DNA from: Chloranthus sessilifolius
Taxonomy: Eukaryota > Streptophyta > Magnoliopsida > Chloranthales > Chloranthaceae
Length of the DNA: 64,000 nt
NCBI GenBank assembly: GCA_021018995.1
Contig: CM037585.1
Location: 127,748,831 to 127,812,830, forward strand
Direction: 5' to 3'
The notes below the pieces were generated by a model, which saw nothing but the letters and a program-made list of their open reading frames with translations, was not told the origin of the DNA and did no database searches. The translations under genes and the position numbers were made by a program. Positions 33,514 through 45,377 of this stretch are shown here, in pieces. The number at the start of each line of letters is the position of its first letter. Position 1 is the first letter of the stretch.

Positions 33514-33668
33514 CTTGGCCCTGCACATACTTTTAGCACAGATCAAATACCATAGGGAAGGGGTCTTAAACTCCTTGACAAATTCTTTTTGGGTTTATAC
33601 TTGTATCATTTTGTTTTTTTTTTAATTTTTCTTTTTGAAAAATGTAAAGGTTGACGGCATAACGCCAC

Positions 33669-36263
33669 TGTTGGTGCGCGCTTTTTCTGGGTTCCTCTCA
33701 GTTCCCGTTGAATAAGTGGCTCCAATTTTGTCTAAGTAGACTCTAGCGATGCGGCGTTTGGAGTGTAAAAAATAAAGGGTTTTGTAGGAAGGTTCGTAGT
33801 TTGTTGCGATAACCCACTGTAGATATTTAACGATGCTGCAACACATCAATGATCACGCTTTAGAGAGGGTGTGGGTTACTTCTTTACTGAATTGTCCGCC
33901 ACAACAGCTATGTCTTTTCTTATAATTTAGATAGTTTAGTTTTTCTTTGCTTCTCCTGGTATTATTATAGTTTTAATCAGTTTAGACTTTCCAATTCTGT
34001 TATGAGTTTGGTTATGTGGATATTTATTATAGTTTATTTAATTTAGAATTCTATCAGGAGTCTAATTAATTTTTACTATTTCTATCCTTATTGAAAGTCT
34101 AATTAATTAAGTATCCTAAGCCCATTAGAAGTCTAGTTGTGATCAGGTTTCTTAATTGTACTAGGAGTGCACATTTAGTAGTTCTGGTGAAACTCTAATT
34201 AAATCGAGCATGCTAGTTATACTGAGATTCTAATTTGAGCAAGTGTGCTAGTTGTATTCTAATTAAATCAAGTATAATACTCTTAGCGGAATTCTAATTG
34301 AAATAGAGAACTAGTTTTACCAAAACTCTAATTTAAGCAATGAATTAATCAGACTGAAATTCTAATTAGAGCAAGAAATTAACCAATTAAAATCTGATTT
34401 AAAGAAATTAATTAATCATACTAAAATCTAATTAACTTAATTAATTAATTATACTGAAATAAAATAAATCTACTAGTTAATTATACTAAAAAGATAAGAA
34501 AATTAATTAATTAATTCTAAAATTCTAAAAAAAGGGGTTTTGGGCCCATTATGCTAAGGAGAATTGGCCTCGTTCCCGAGTACCCTCCGTAAGCTCCCTT
34601 GGGCAAATCGGGTAGCTGAGATTGAAGAAAAATTAGATTTATGATGATAAAATAGTATTTTCGGATTTTTCAGAGTAATAATTATGGATTAAATTATGAA
34701 CTAGAATTATGAAAACTAAAATTAATATTTAGGATTTTTGAAAATATTAAACTAAGAAATTAAAATTAAAAATCTAAATCTGAATTCAGGTAAAAAATCA
34801 GAAAATCAGACCATATGATTAAGGACTGGTTCTAGAGTCTAAGACCTAGAACCAGAGATTAATGACAGGACTAAAAATTAAGATTTTAGAACGGAATTAG
34901 AGCCTAGGGTTGGTAAATTAGACCGCCCGATTAAGGACTGGTTCTAGATTTTGAGAACTAGAACTATATATAAAAATCACAGTCTAAAAAAGGGTGCTAC
35001 AGTCTCGGACTGAAAATTAAAGCCTATAGTTAAAACTAAGAGAAATATCCTAAGTCTAAAACTAAGATTTTTACCTAGGATCGGGGCTGCGGAGAGAAAT
35101 CATTGAAGATTCGACGCTTGAATCTCCAAATCATGACTAAGTTGCTCTATGGGTTTGTCCTCGGAGTTCTCTGATTTTGGAATCCAAAAAAAAATCCATT
35201 CTCTCTCGAAAATTGCCTAGCCTCCTAGGCCAATTAAGAAAAAAAATCTTTTATAGGTTTTTTCCTAATTAAATGCCCTGTTTCAGGCGTTTAATCAAAT
35301 TGTGCGCCGGCCTCCTGACGCTTAATCGCTTTGAGTTGGTCGTCGACTCAATGAGCGACCGATTGACTTGTTCAGCAAGTTTCCTAGTCCTAACCGCGTT
35401 AGAACTAATTGCGCACCTATTTTGGGGTGCATAATCCAATTAAGTGCCACTCTCGAAGCATTTAATTGAAGAAACTTAAGGGTCAAGGGCGGTGAGGCTA
35501 GGCTTGGCGTAGGCCAATTGCGCGCCGGTGATGTGGTGCTCAATCCGATCACACGTCTTATGATAAACGCGTGATCGAGTCTCGAATTAGTCTAGGGAAA
35601 GAGAGTCTGGTCTGAGAAGGGACTGATTGCGCGCTTATGATTTAGCGTGCAATCAAATTGAGAACGTGGTTTTAGGTGCTTAATTCGAGGCTGTCTGGGT
35701 TCAGGTCGGGCTTGAAATGCAAGACTATTGTTTCAGTCTGCATTCCGGCTATATACTATTATTTTAGTATATAGTCTCCCTATGTTGTGATTTGAGCCAC
35801 AGAGCTATTATTTCAGCCTGTGTTCAACCATGTACTATTATTTCAGTGCATGGTTCCCACGTCGGTATGGGGCCTGAGCCACAGAGCTATTATTTCAGTC
35901 TGTGTCCAGCCATATACTATTGTTTCAGCATATGGTCCCACATTAGGGTGAAGGGGTCTGAAATGCAAGACTATTGTTTCAGTCCGCATTCTGACTACAT
36001 ACTATTGTTTCAGTATATAGTTTCCCTACGTCGGAATCTGAGCCACAACGCGATTGTTTCAGCCTGTGCTCAACCATGTACTATTATTTCAGTGCATGGT
36101 TCCTACGTCGGAGGTATGGGGCCTGAGCCACAAAGCTATTGTTTCAGCCTATGTCCAGCCATATACTATTATTTCAGCACATGGTCCCATATCAGGGTTA
36201 TAAGGTCAAAGGTTGACCGAACAAATTCATACCTTTCGAGAGGGAAAAATGAGGGTGTCTACA
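33669..36263 (-). repeat. 3' LTR of element E
   Basis: On the minus strand it starts TGTAGACACCC (36263) and ends GCGCACCAACA (33669). About 2.6 kb. The upstream third (36190-35265) is a dense chain of hairpins, and the rest is AT-rich with many TTAATTAATT stretches. It is slightly longer than its partner because that copy lacks some hairpin units. Confidence 0.95.
35265..36183. repeat. Hairpin chain in the 3' LTR of element E
   Basis: Twelve units between 35717 and 36183 have the constant loop ATTRTTTC between paired arms. Arm pairs include TATATACT/AGTATATA (35750), CACAGAGCT/AGCCTGTG (35798), CCATGTACT/AGTGCATGG (35828 and 36074), CATATACT/AGCATATG (35911) and ATGCAAGACT/AGTCTGCAT (35717). 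Before them (35265-35700) are further hairpins with about 10-base arms and mostly 8-base loops, such as ATTAAATGCC/GGCGTTTAAT and ATTGCGCGCT/AGCGTGCAAT. Confidence 0.9.
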
Positions 36264-36278
36264 GATGCCCCTCTTCGG
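36264..36278 (-). other. Polypurine tract of element E
   Basis: The minus strand reads CCGAAGAGGGGCATC directly before the TGTAGACACCC start of the 3' LTR. It is close in sequence to the tract of element A. Confidence 0.85.
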
Positions 36279-39139
36279 CGCGCTCTTGTGAAGTAAGAAC
36301 GTGTCGAAGAAGTAGACACCCCACATTTGAGGTGTCTTCTCGTTTCTCTTAGGAATTCATAAATGTGAATTGGTGATGCTGACATGACAGATTTGGCTTT
36401 CTTATCTATCAGTGCAAGCTAAAATGAAGTATTTGAAGGATAAATGGTAGCTATCGAAGGACACATTCCGGGTCTGTGGGTGCATGGCGCATTCCACAGC
36501 ATGGCGCAGGCTAACAGAAGGATTTTACGCAATCGAGCTATCGGAGCGTCAATCAAATATCCAAAATAAGGTCCAAGGACCGCTAATAATAAAATGAAGT
36601 ATCATGTAATATCGAGGACTTTTGCAAGTCATGTCAGACCGGGCATGTCATTGCTCACACTAATGTGCGTCAGGCGTTCCTTTTCCAATAGGCGTTTGTA
36701 AGTTCTTAGATTAAATATACTCAATGTTTAGTTTCCCAGAGGGATGGCCGGTTTGGGCTGGTACTTGAGGTGGGGGTCTTATGAGGTGTGCTCAATTGAA
36801 TTCTGTGCAGTGGCGCGTGCGCTTGATTCATTTGGAGTCAGCCTCTAAGTTGGGAATTCTAGTCCTAATGTGTCTGAACAAACGATTCTGTACAGTAGAG
36901 TATGCGCTTGATCTAATTCTGCGTAGTGGGATATGCGCTTGATTGTGAGTTCAGGGGTCTTAATTAAGAATTTTAGTCCTAATGTGTCTGAACAAACGAT
37001 CCTGCGCAGTGGCGTAAGCACTCGATCCAATTCTACGTAGTGGGATATACGCTTGATTGCGAGTTCAAGGGTTAGCTTGTGAGTTGGGTATTCTAGTCCT
37101 AATATGTCTGAACAAATAATTCTGCGCAGTGGAGTGTGCGCTTGATCCAATTCTGCGCAGTGGGATATGCGCTTGATTGCAAGTTCAGGTGGTCTTAGGA
37201 GTTGAAGGTCAGGTTTAAACGTAATTTATTGTGTGCTGGTATTTAAAGAAAGGTGAGTTGGGTCTATTTATCTAGTTGCCTTGTTCTTCTTTTCTTCTCT
37301 TTTTTTTTTGGCAAGGGGATTTTGAAGATTCGAGAGTTTTGAAAATTTAAAATTGTAGGGATTTTAACTTAAGATCAATTCGGTGGTAAAATAGCAAAAA
37401 ACGTGGCTTCTGAGACGCTGCTGAACAGATCCACCGGTACGGGATTTGTGGACTCGACCGTTATTGTGGTTGTCAAGACGACACTTGGCATGTCGGATAC
37501 TTCGTTTAACCTTCTCAATGAATACTGATGATTGTCTCTTATGGGAGGACTACGGTGATTCGCGAGTCGAGAGAGACGAGTTTTAAAAATATTTGACTTA
37601 ATCATAGCTAACTATATATTTACGAGGAATATCGAGTAATTGAAAAGTGGGTAGTACTTTCCTGGGGGTGATACTTACCTGTGTTGTGCGTGTAGCTTGT
37701 GTGGTCCGTGATGGGACTAGTGGGTTGTTGGGGGGCAGTACTGCGATGGGACTTTGTAGCTTTCTTCACTTCGGGTCCGCTGTGGCAGTGGTTGGTGGTT
37801 GTGATGTGATGTCTTGGGAAAATGATGCCACGATGGGACCTGGGGGTTCTCCCTTTCGTTGGCTGTGTGCTGGGTGAGTCCTGGTGGGACATGGGGATCA
37901 ATTTGAGAGAGAGAGAGAGAGGAAGCCCTTTGCTTAGCGATGGGAGATGATCAATCCTTCCCTCTTTTCGTCATATGACGTATCATGTGCTGTCTGAATT
38001 CCTTTTTTTTTTCTTTTTCAAGTAGTGATGTTCGCGATGGGATGTCGACTGAACGCAGTTAGCGATGAGACGCTAATAGGATATTTGCACGATGGGTGTG
38101 TCTTGTTTCTTTCTTTGGCAGATTTTGAGTTATGAAAGAATCACGTTATGGTTGAGTCGTGATTGGCTTAGTTTTTTGGGTGGTGTGCCTGAGTTTTTGA
38201 GATATTTACTTTTGGCTTTTCGCGATAGGACATGAGGGTATGGTTAATTTATTGCGATGGGGCTGGATATTGAGGTAATATCGCATGTGTACACATTATC
38301 GTGATGGGGATGGGTGAGTAGGTCTTTCTTTTCTGTCAGAATAGCCTGTGAGGCTACCCGATGGGACAGAAGAATTTTGACCGCGATGTGATAAGAAGGT
38401 GTGAGGGCTTGTTTACTCACTTCTGAGTGTGCATGTGATTGTATTATGTGTTATAACTGTAGCACGTGATCGAGACGTCACCAGGTCAGTGTACGGGTGA
38501 CCTTTCGGGTCGCGCAGAGGCAGTATGTCATTTGATAAATTTGCGCAGTTCAGCGAGTGCGCGCGATCGGAGCGTTGTGCTATTGGCGCGAGCGATGGTT
38601 TCATTGAGCGCTTGGCTCATAGGGCATGTTTTGGCTCGTGCGCAGTGTGTGTGACACGTGATCGAATTGTAAATTCAGATTGAGTTTATTTTGTAGCTTA
38701 TTTGACTTATTTTTAATGTGATTTTATTTATTTATTTTGGATCGGGCATGTTAGGAGCATTTTTGGTTTAGTTTAGGTTCAAGTGAATGAATGATGGGGG
38801 GCATTTTTTTAAAATTTTTCTTTAGCCTTGGTATTAGTTGGAGTGTATAGGTGATGCTGGGGCTTTTTTTTTCATTTTTGGTTTGGTTTGATGCATTTTC
38901 TTTTAGTTATCGGGATGGATATTTCTTCAAGTCTGGAATGTTTTGGATTGGGCTTAACAAGGGCGTGGTTTAGGCTAATAATTAGTGTCGAAAATCACCC
39001 AATTTAGGCCTGTGAATATGCTGTCCTGGGCATTTTTTTTTCTTTGTGTTTATGAGGAATTGCGCACTTCACTCTGAGCGCATAAATTAATTATGCGCCA
39101 GAGGGTGAACTCGCGTTCAGAGTGTCAGAATGTCTTTAA
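36279..39139 (-). other. 3' region of element E between polypurine tract and the opposite-strand gene
   Basis: No recognised protein on either strand. It holds the repeat block at 36800-37190, a GA microsatellite (37900-37920), at least ten scattered copies of a CGATGGGAC-like motif (37700-38370), and a 21-base near-palindrome at 39078-39098 (GCGCATAAAT, T, AATTATGCGC) just before the gene. Earlier exons of that gene may lie here, but I could not identify them. Confidence 0.6.
36800..37190. repeat. Three ~118-bp tandem repeats with GCGCA hairpins
   Basis: The core AGTCCTAATGTGTCTGAACA appears at 36861, 36977 and 37096. Each unit also holds two copies of a stretch like GCGCAGTGGGATATGCGC, that is GCGCA/TGCGC arms around an 8-base loop GTGGGATA or variants. 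Tandem repeats in this region are a known feature of Tat/Ogre elements. Confidence 0.85.
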
Positions 39140-39529
39140 GTGCCAGTTTTTGGTCATTTGACCGATTTAAACGCATGGTATTGGGCGCGTGATTAGGCGG
39201 ATGCCCGGGAGTATGTGCGGTGGTTTAGTGCATTGAGTGGCGGGCGCCTCTTCACATGTCCCTTCCATGGGAGTGGCTCTTTCGCGATCGGAGGGCCGGA
39301 GTCGGTGTCGGCTTTGAGGGAAAGGTTGGCTGCGTTGGAGCAGGGCCATCTCATTGCGAGCATGCGGGGGCCATTAGACGCTCTCCATAGGGCGATGGAG
39401 CGGATGGGGTGTGCTCCTCGTCTGGATGAGGAGATGCTGCACTCTTTAGCCTCCTCGGTTGCTCACGCTAGGGTGGCGGAGGATGAGTTGGGGGCTCGGC
39501 TAGTGGAGACTTGACGGCTCCTGGTGAGT

Positions 39530-39581
<52 letters not shown>

Positions 39582-40468
39582 TTATTTATTATGTGGATTC
39601 GGTCTTTTGGTCATTCTGACATGGTTGTGGTATCTCATTTTATTTCATTTTGGATAGTTTGTGAGGGAGGGTGAGGTTGCTAGTCAGGTGGCGATGACCG
39701 AGTTGTTACGCGGTCAGCAGCAGGCTGGCCGTGAGGTGGAGGCCAGCTTACCATCTGAGATTGATTGATTGGTAAGTGTCTTTACAAATATGATCTTGTT
39801 AATTGTTACCATTGTGAACTTACTAATTGATGCATTTATTTTTATTCGTAGAGAGCCGAGCTCACTGCTGGAGGTCCCGTTCGGGCATTTGATCCATCTT
39901 CAGTTGCTTCCTCCAGTTGGGAGGATCTAGCGATGGCTCAGCTTCGGACCGAGCTAGATCATTGGGAAAGTTCAATTCAATCTTTTATCTTGTTTGTGTC
40001 ATTGCATTAGTTTGTTGAGTGTCATTGTTTTGCTTTCTTAGTAGCTTACTAATATCATGCGATACTTCAGCGTCGGGTTGTCGAGGATCTTCAGGCGAGA
40101 GAGGCGACTGCTGTTTCTTTAAGCCCGGAGAGTCAGGTATGGTTTTTTTTTGTGGCATAATTCTGTTTAGGTTCTTTCATCTTTATTTTGTTCTGACATG
40201 TCTTGTGTTGGTTTGTTTAATTTTTCGTGCAGGTTGTTTCAGACTCTGCTCTCGAGGCTCCCCCTCAGGAGTCTGCTTGTATCCCTACTCAGGTACGTTT
40301 TAGTTATAGTGTTCGTGGCTTATTTGTCATTATAGTATTTATCTGATGTATTTATTTGTTCTCATTGCATCCATCTACGTTTGCTGTCCCTCGGGTGCTG
40401 GGATTGTATTTTCATAGGACCAGTCTACGGACCTCCGAGCTGATGATACTCGGGACAGCGGTAATTGA
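39140..40468 (+). pseudogene. Opposite-strand spliced gene of element E, coiled-coil protein of unknown function
   Basis: Exons: about 39140-39523, 39658-39771, 39852 to about 39970, 40071-40136, 40233-40292 and 40418-40468 (stop TGA). Donors GGTGAGT, GGTAAGT, GGTATGG and GGTACGT and acceptors TAG or CAG fit well. Exons 1, 2, 4 and 5 end between codons. TTACTAAT, a good branch site, precedes exon 4. The predicted product is Ala, Glu, Leu and Arg-rich with a likely coiled coil (ALRERLAALEQGHL, AEDELGARLVE) and an acidic tail. I do not recognise it. Damage: TAG at 39194, TGA at 39512 and 39765, and no good donor after exon 3. The 5' end is not defined. Intron 1 contains a TA microsatellite. Confidence 0.75.
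39532..39577. repeat. TA microsatellite in intron 1 of the element E opposite-strand gene
   Basis: An uninterrupted run of about 23 TA units followed by TTTATTTATTTATT, 8 bases after the splice donor. Confidence 0.95.
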
Positions 40469-41967
40469 CCATTCCAGCGATAGTGTAGGGAGTAGGGGTG
40501 TGTGTGTGTGTGTTTTTTTTGTGTGTTATGAGTGTGTTGTATATATAGGGGGGATGCCCCCGGTGACAAGTGTAAAAGAAATGAAAAGATTTTGATATAT
40601 ATAGAGAGAGATTTTTGGTTTAGATGTACCTGATTGGCTCCTTTTTTTTTAGTTACCTCTTGTGTCTACTCTTGCTTTTTTAGTTGCTTTAGCGCCATCG
40701 ATCGTCATTAGGACTCGGATGCTTCCTGAGCTGGCCTGGTGATGGTTGAAGGTTGCTTCGTATCTGCACATGTGAGAGTAATACTGTCAGTAGTTTTTGT
40801 TCTCCCCCTTACTAGTTGTTAAGGGGGAAAGTGTCTTAGACCGGAGTCTAGTAGTAAAAGATGGACATATGCTCTTTTTCTTTTCTTTCTATTTTTTCTT
40901 TTATTTTTCTTTCTTCCTTTTTTTTTGAAATGACAACAATGTAACAGGGAAAGTAAATAGCTAAGATAAAAAAATAATAACAAAACAATAAAAAAATAAA
41001 AATGCCCCAGTGTAGGACAGTGGTAGGATTGGCAGTATAGTATCTTCGGTAGCGCTTTTTGGATGGTAACTTCGTCGTTCCTCATCTTTTTTGTGGACAA
41101 GTCAGCGCTTCTGATATGATTCTTTTTCGAATCTAAAAAAATGCCCTAGTGTCAAGGTGGAATGAAGCTTTTTTGGGTTTCGCGATGAGCACTTGGGTCT
41201 ATAAGTAGTCATGAGTATTTGGTGAGTTAATTTTAAGGAAAAGATGATCGGTATTGTCATCGAACCAGGGAGGTCTCTTTGATTAGGTCAGTTGTATATG
41301 GGGTTTATCTTAGGGTGGTGGTCATCCTATCCCGTGATTATTAGGGAGAAGTATAGTAGGTATAGTAGGTGATTGCATCAGTCATCATTCATCAGTTTTC
41401 AATTTCATTTCTAGGGATATCCTGCAAGGCTTCTGACTTATCGTCTGAAATAAAAATAAAAGAGGGGGGTAAGGCTCAGTGATGTGGGAAACAGTTTGTA
41501 TCTAAGACTTTCCAAAAGGAGTGAGTAACAATATTTTTCTCAGGGGGATACGGGGTGCCATGATTGAGCTCTTCGTCATGTTTCGGTTAGCAGGAGTATG
41601 GTTAGCAGGAGTTTATTCTCCTCCCGCCACCTTACGACGACATCTAGAAGTATGGGGGCATCAGGGATGCCCTCGCAGCTTACTTATATACTTCTAGTAA
41701 CGTTACCAGGGATGTCCTCACGGTCTGCTTATGCTTCTCTGAGCTCATTGACTTATTCATTTGTCGTAATGCTCTCTCTTAACTTTTGACATGTAAATGC
41801 ATATTTTTTGTAAAGCATCCTGCTAGCACAAGAATAATGAGTTTTGATTGAACCTAACATCTTCATTTTTTTGCTCTAACGACTCCTTCAATGGCGGAGG
41901 AAGGGAAATGAAGATCAGGTGTTACTTATGCTTTTAAAAGAGGTTAGATAGGTTACTAGTCCTTTAA
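40469..41967 (-). other. 3' region of element E between the opposite-strand gene and integrase
   Basis: No gene seen. It begins with the likely 3' end of the opposite-strand gene (TG-repeat at 40498-40512, T- and A-runs near 40900-41000). A direct repeat AGTATGGTTAGCAGGAGT occurs near 41600, and an imperfect repeat with ATCAGGGATGCCCTC / CCAGGGATGTCCTC at 41660-41725. Confidence 0.55.
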
Positions 41968-43378
41968 TCAGATTGACCGAGTGAGAAAAGGTGGGCGATA
42001 AATCGGAGGTCTTAAGGATATTCTGAGAATTGAAGGCGTACGACCAATGAATGGGTCGTGACGACTACGAGGGTGATAAGTATTTAACCACGGGATGTGA
42101 CGATCACGGGGATAAGGATAATATTTTTTAAGGTACATGGCATTCCAAGGGCTAGGGAGTTCTTCCTCGTCTTGGTTTGCCAGTTTGTAGGCATTTCCAG
42201 GGTATACGACTGTTATGACATATGGGCCTTCCCAGTTTGGTTTCAGTTTTCCTTTCAAATGGGCGTGTTTGGAAGGCATAATTTTCTTCAAGACTAATTC
42301 CCCAATATTAAAGGTTCGTTCAAGAACTTTCTTATCGTAAGCCCTAACCACTCTCATCTGATATACCTGAGGGTGATCGCTGCCCTTAGACGTATTTTAT
42401 CGAGTTGCTCTAGCTGCGTGAGTAGGGCAATTCTCCTCTCATCTAAGGATAGCTCATTATTGAATTGAATCCGTAAGAATGGTACTTGTATCTTATATGG
42501 TAGGACTGCCTCCATCTCGTAGGTAAAGAGGTAGGGAGTTTGGCCACTGGCCGTACGAATAGAGGCCCTATAAGCCCAGAGTGCTTATGGTAGTTGCTTA
42601 GGCCAGTCGGCTCCATTGCTTATTTCTACTGTACGTTTTAGGATTCGAATTAGTATTTTATTCGTAGCTTCTGCTTATCCATTGCCTTGAGGGTAGAACG
42701 GTGATGAATGGCACAGATCGATGCCGTACTTTTTGCATAACTTCTTCGTCTTCTCCGCGATGAATTGTAGTCCGTTGTTAGTAACAAACATCCTGGGTAC
42801 TCCAAACCTGGTGATGATATTATGAACTATAAACTTTATGAGTGCTAAAGCAGAGATTCTGATATAGGATTCAGCTTCTGCCCATTTGGTGTAGTATTCG
42901 ATCGCTGTAAGTATGAACGCATGCTTGTGAGTGTTCCCAACGGTGTTTATGAAAGGTCTAATAACATTGAAGGCCCATATCAAAAATGGCCATGGCGAGG
43001 TCATAGTCTTCAATGCAACTGATGAAGCTTTGACGAGTGTAGCATGTTCTTGGCATTGCTTGCAAGATTGAATGTAGAGGTGATAATCTCTGATCATTAT
43101 CGGCCAGAAGTAGCCTTATCGTGTAACTTGATTGGCGAGTCTCTGTCTACTGGAGTGGGGGCCGCAGGTACTGACATGTGCTTCTTGGATAATATATTAT
43201 CCTCGACAGTCGTGATGCATCGTAGTAGTACTCCTTTAGTGAAGGCCTCTTTGTATAATGTTTCACCGAGTATGCAAAATCGGGCGCATCGGTTTCTTAT
43301 AGTCTTTCGTTCGATGTTCGTGGCATATGGGGGGGGATGTGCTGATGTTTCAAGAAGTTTCAGATGTTGAAATACCAT
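41968..43378 (-). pseudogene. Integrase of element E
   Basis: Zinc-binding part at 43378-43050 (HLYIQSCKQCQEH at its end), then the core at 43040-42675. The first catalytic aspartate is asparagine (WAFNVIRPF, normally GLD/GID) and the second also (FVTNNG, normally TDNG). Both changes need only G to A on the coding strand. The C-terminal part (42357-41968) keeps GKLKPNWEGPYVI. Stops separate the pieces. It cannot be active. Confidence 0.9.
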
Positions 43379-43599
43379 GGTTGTCCATCGTCAATTGGTG
43401 ATTTTTCAAATCTGAACATAGGGACTTCAGTTTCTGTCTTGACGTGCTTTTCTAGGGTGATTGCTTCTTTCGATCCTGTACTTGTGAGGAGGACGGGTAA
43501 TTCTCTCTTGACGGTCCATGCTACCTCGTGGGCGGGCACTGTCAACTTTTCGATGAATAAGTCTTGGTACTCTACCCGATAGGTGTTTGGATGACCGAG

Positions 43600-44393
43600 G
43601 CTAGCGTGGCTAAGGAATCTGCGAGCTCGTTTTCTAATCTAAGGATGTGCGTGAAAGAGACTCTTTCAAAATTTTTTTACTAAATATTGAGCAGTTTCTA
43701 GGTATGCCATTGGTCTCATTTCCTTAGTTTTCCATTCTCCTATGACTTCTGAAATTACTAGTTTGGAATCATCGATAGTTTTTAACTGTTTAACACCTAA
43801 TTATAATGTTGCTCGTAGTCCAACTATAAAGGTTTCGTATTCTGTGACATTATTAATGACAGGGAAATCTAGCTGAAAAGCTTTAGGTATGACAACTCCT
43901 TCTGGACTTAGGAGGACTATCCCGATGCCTTTTCCTTTGTGATTTAGAGCACCGTCGAAATAAAGGGTCCATGAGGTCTTATCGGGCTCTTCGTTATGAA
44001 TCGTGAGTAGGTCCTCATCGGGGAAATCCGTATGTATGAGCTCATCACCCGGGAGTGGGAGATCTGTGAGGTAATTGGCGACTGCTTGCCCCTTGATTGA
44101 TTTCTGCATGATGTAAGGATATCGAATTCTTGTACGAGCATATGCGAGCGAACGATCTTTCCTGATGTTGCGGGATTTTCGAATACATACTTCAGAGGGT
44201 CCATTCGAGCTAGTAATAGTATTTTATGTGCTTCGAAGTAGTGTCGTAATTTGGTAAAGGCCCACACTAATGTGAGGTAAGTCTTCTCCATTGAAGTATA
44301 TTTTTGTTTGTATTCGACCATCGTCCTACTGAGGTAGTAGATAACCTTCTCTCTCTTATCGTCTTCTTCATATTGTCCCAAAATTATTTCCAT
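43600..44393 (-). pseudogene. RNase H of element E
   Basis: Starts in the RT connection (KVIYYLSRTMVEYKQKYTSMEK, then LTLVWAFTKLRHYF). From 44010 the RNase H core reads WTLYFDGALNHKGKGIGIVL and NNVTEYETFIVGL, with the usual Asp and Glu. The end is broken. A frameshift separates 44393-43944 from 44109-43801. Confidence 0.85.
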
Positions 44394-45377
44394 TGCTTTA
44401 TCGTTCGCTGAAAAGTATAGAATTAGGGGTCTTCTAGGGACCGGTGGTGATAGTATTGGTGGGTTAAGGAGGTACTTCTTGATGTTATCGAAGGTTTGCT
44501 AACACTAGTCATCCCATTTGTACTTAGTTCCTCCTTTAAGTAGTCTGTAGAAAGGATCGCATCTGTCCGAATGCTGGGAGATGAATCTTCTGATGAATTG
44601 CAATCTTCCTATCAGGCCTCGTAACTCTTTAATATTTCTGGGAGGGAGCATCTCAAGGATGGCTTTGACTTTTGCAGGATCAACTTCGATCCCTCACTTG
44701 CTAACTATGAAACCAAGTAATTTTCTGGAAGTGACCCCGAAGACATATTTCTTTGGATTCATTTTTAGTTGATATTTCTTGGCTCTTCATAACACCAGTC
44801 GGAACGCTTCAACATGTCCTACTTGCATTTGGAACTTCATTAATATGTCATCGACGTAGACTTCTACACACTTATGTATCATGTCGTGAAAGATAGCCAT
44901 CATGGCGCGTTGATACGTGGCTCCTACGTTTTTGAGCTCAAAAGACATAACGACGTAACAGTATATTCCCCATGGTGTGGTGAAGGAAGTCTTCTCTTGG
45001 TCGAACTTTACTAATTTGATCTGATTATATCCAGATAAACCATCAATAAAGGATTACATCTCATGTCCAGCGGTGTTGTCGACTAGAGTGTCAATGTGTG
45101 GAAGTGGGAAGTCATCTTTTGGGCATGCCTGGTTGAGGTTTCGAAAGTCGATATAAACCCGTACTCTGCCATCTTTCTTGGCGATAGGTACTATGCTGGC
45201 AACCCACTTAGGGTAGAGGGCGACTCGGATGAATTTGGCTTTGTATAACTTGTCAACTTCTTCTTTAACTTGGAGGGTGGTTTGTGATTGCATCTTGCGG
45301 AGTTTCTGCTTAACAGGCTTTACATCGGGTTCTAAGACGAGATGATGTTCTACTAAACTTGGGTCTAAACCAGGCAT
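44394..45377 (-). pseudogene. Reverse transcriptase of element E
   Basis: N-terminal part open from 45377 to 45054 (LDPSLVEHHLVLEPDVKPVK, then RVRVYIDFRNLNQACPKDDF). After a TAA/TGA-rich stretch the palm continues with GLSGYNQIKL, PWGIYCYVVM and the catalytic EVYVDDIL at about 44855, intact. The thumb (RKLLGFIVS, EMLPPRNIKELRGLIGRLQ) follows with several stops. Confidence 0.88.

Larger units (their letters stand above)
32263..33668 (-). mobile_element. Element B, left piece: 3' end of an old Tat element
   Basis: The minus strand matches the 3' end of element A: part of the accessory gene, the subterminal region, a polypurine-like tract and the LTR start. It is cut on the left by element C and on the right by element E. 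Together with 52384-59418 it forms one element: the distance from integrase end to accessory-gene end is about 1.4 kb when E is removed, against about 1.5 kb in A, and the sequences at the junction match A on both sides. Confidence 0.85.

Noticed and set aside
33669-36263. A repeat pair that might be a segmental duplication rather than LTRs
   Set aside because: The ends TG..CA, primer site, polypurine tract, internal gypsy genes and the perfect GCCAC duplication show that they are LTRs of one element.
35792-36352. Forward ORF of 186 codons with repeated SYYFSLC / YYCFS peptides in the LTR of element E
   Set aside because: It is the translation of the hairpin array. The repeated peptide comes from the loop CTATTATTTCAG, and there is no sign of coding selection.
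37647-37877. Forward ORF of 76 codons as an upstream exon of the element E opposite-strand gene
   Set aside because: No convincing splice donor in frame and no similarity to PMD or coiled-coil proteins. Left as non-coding.
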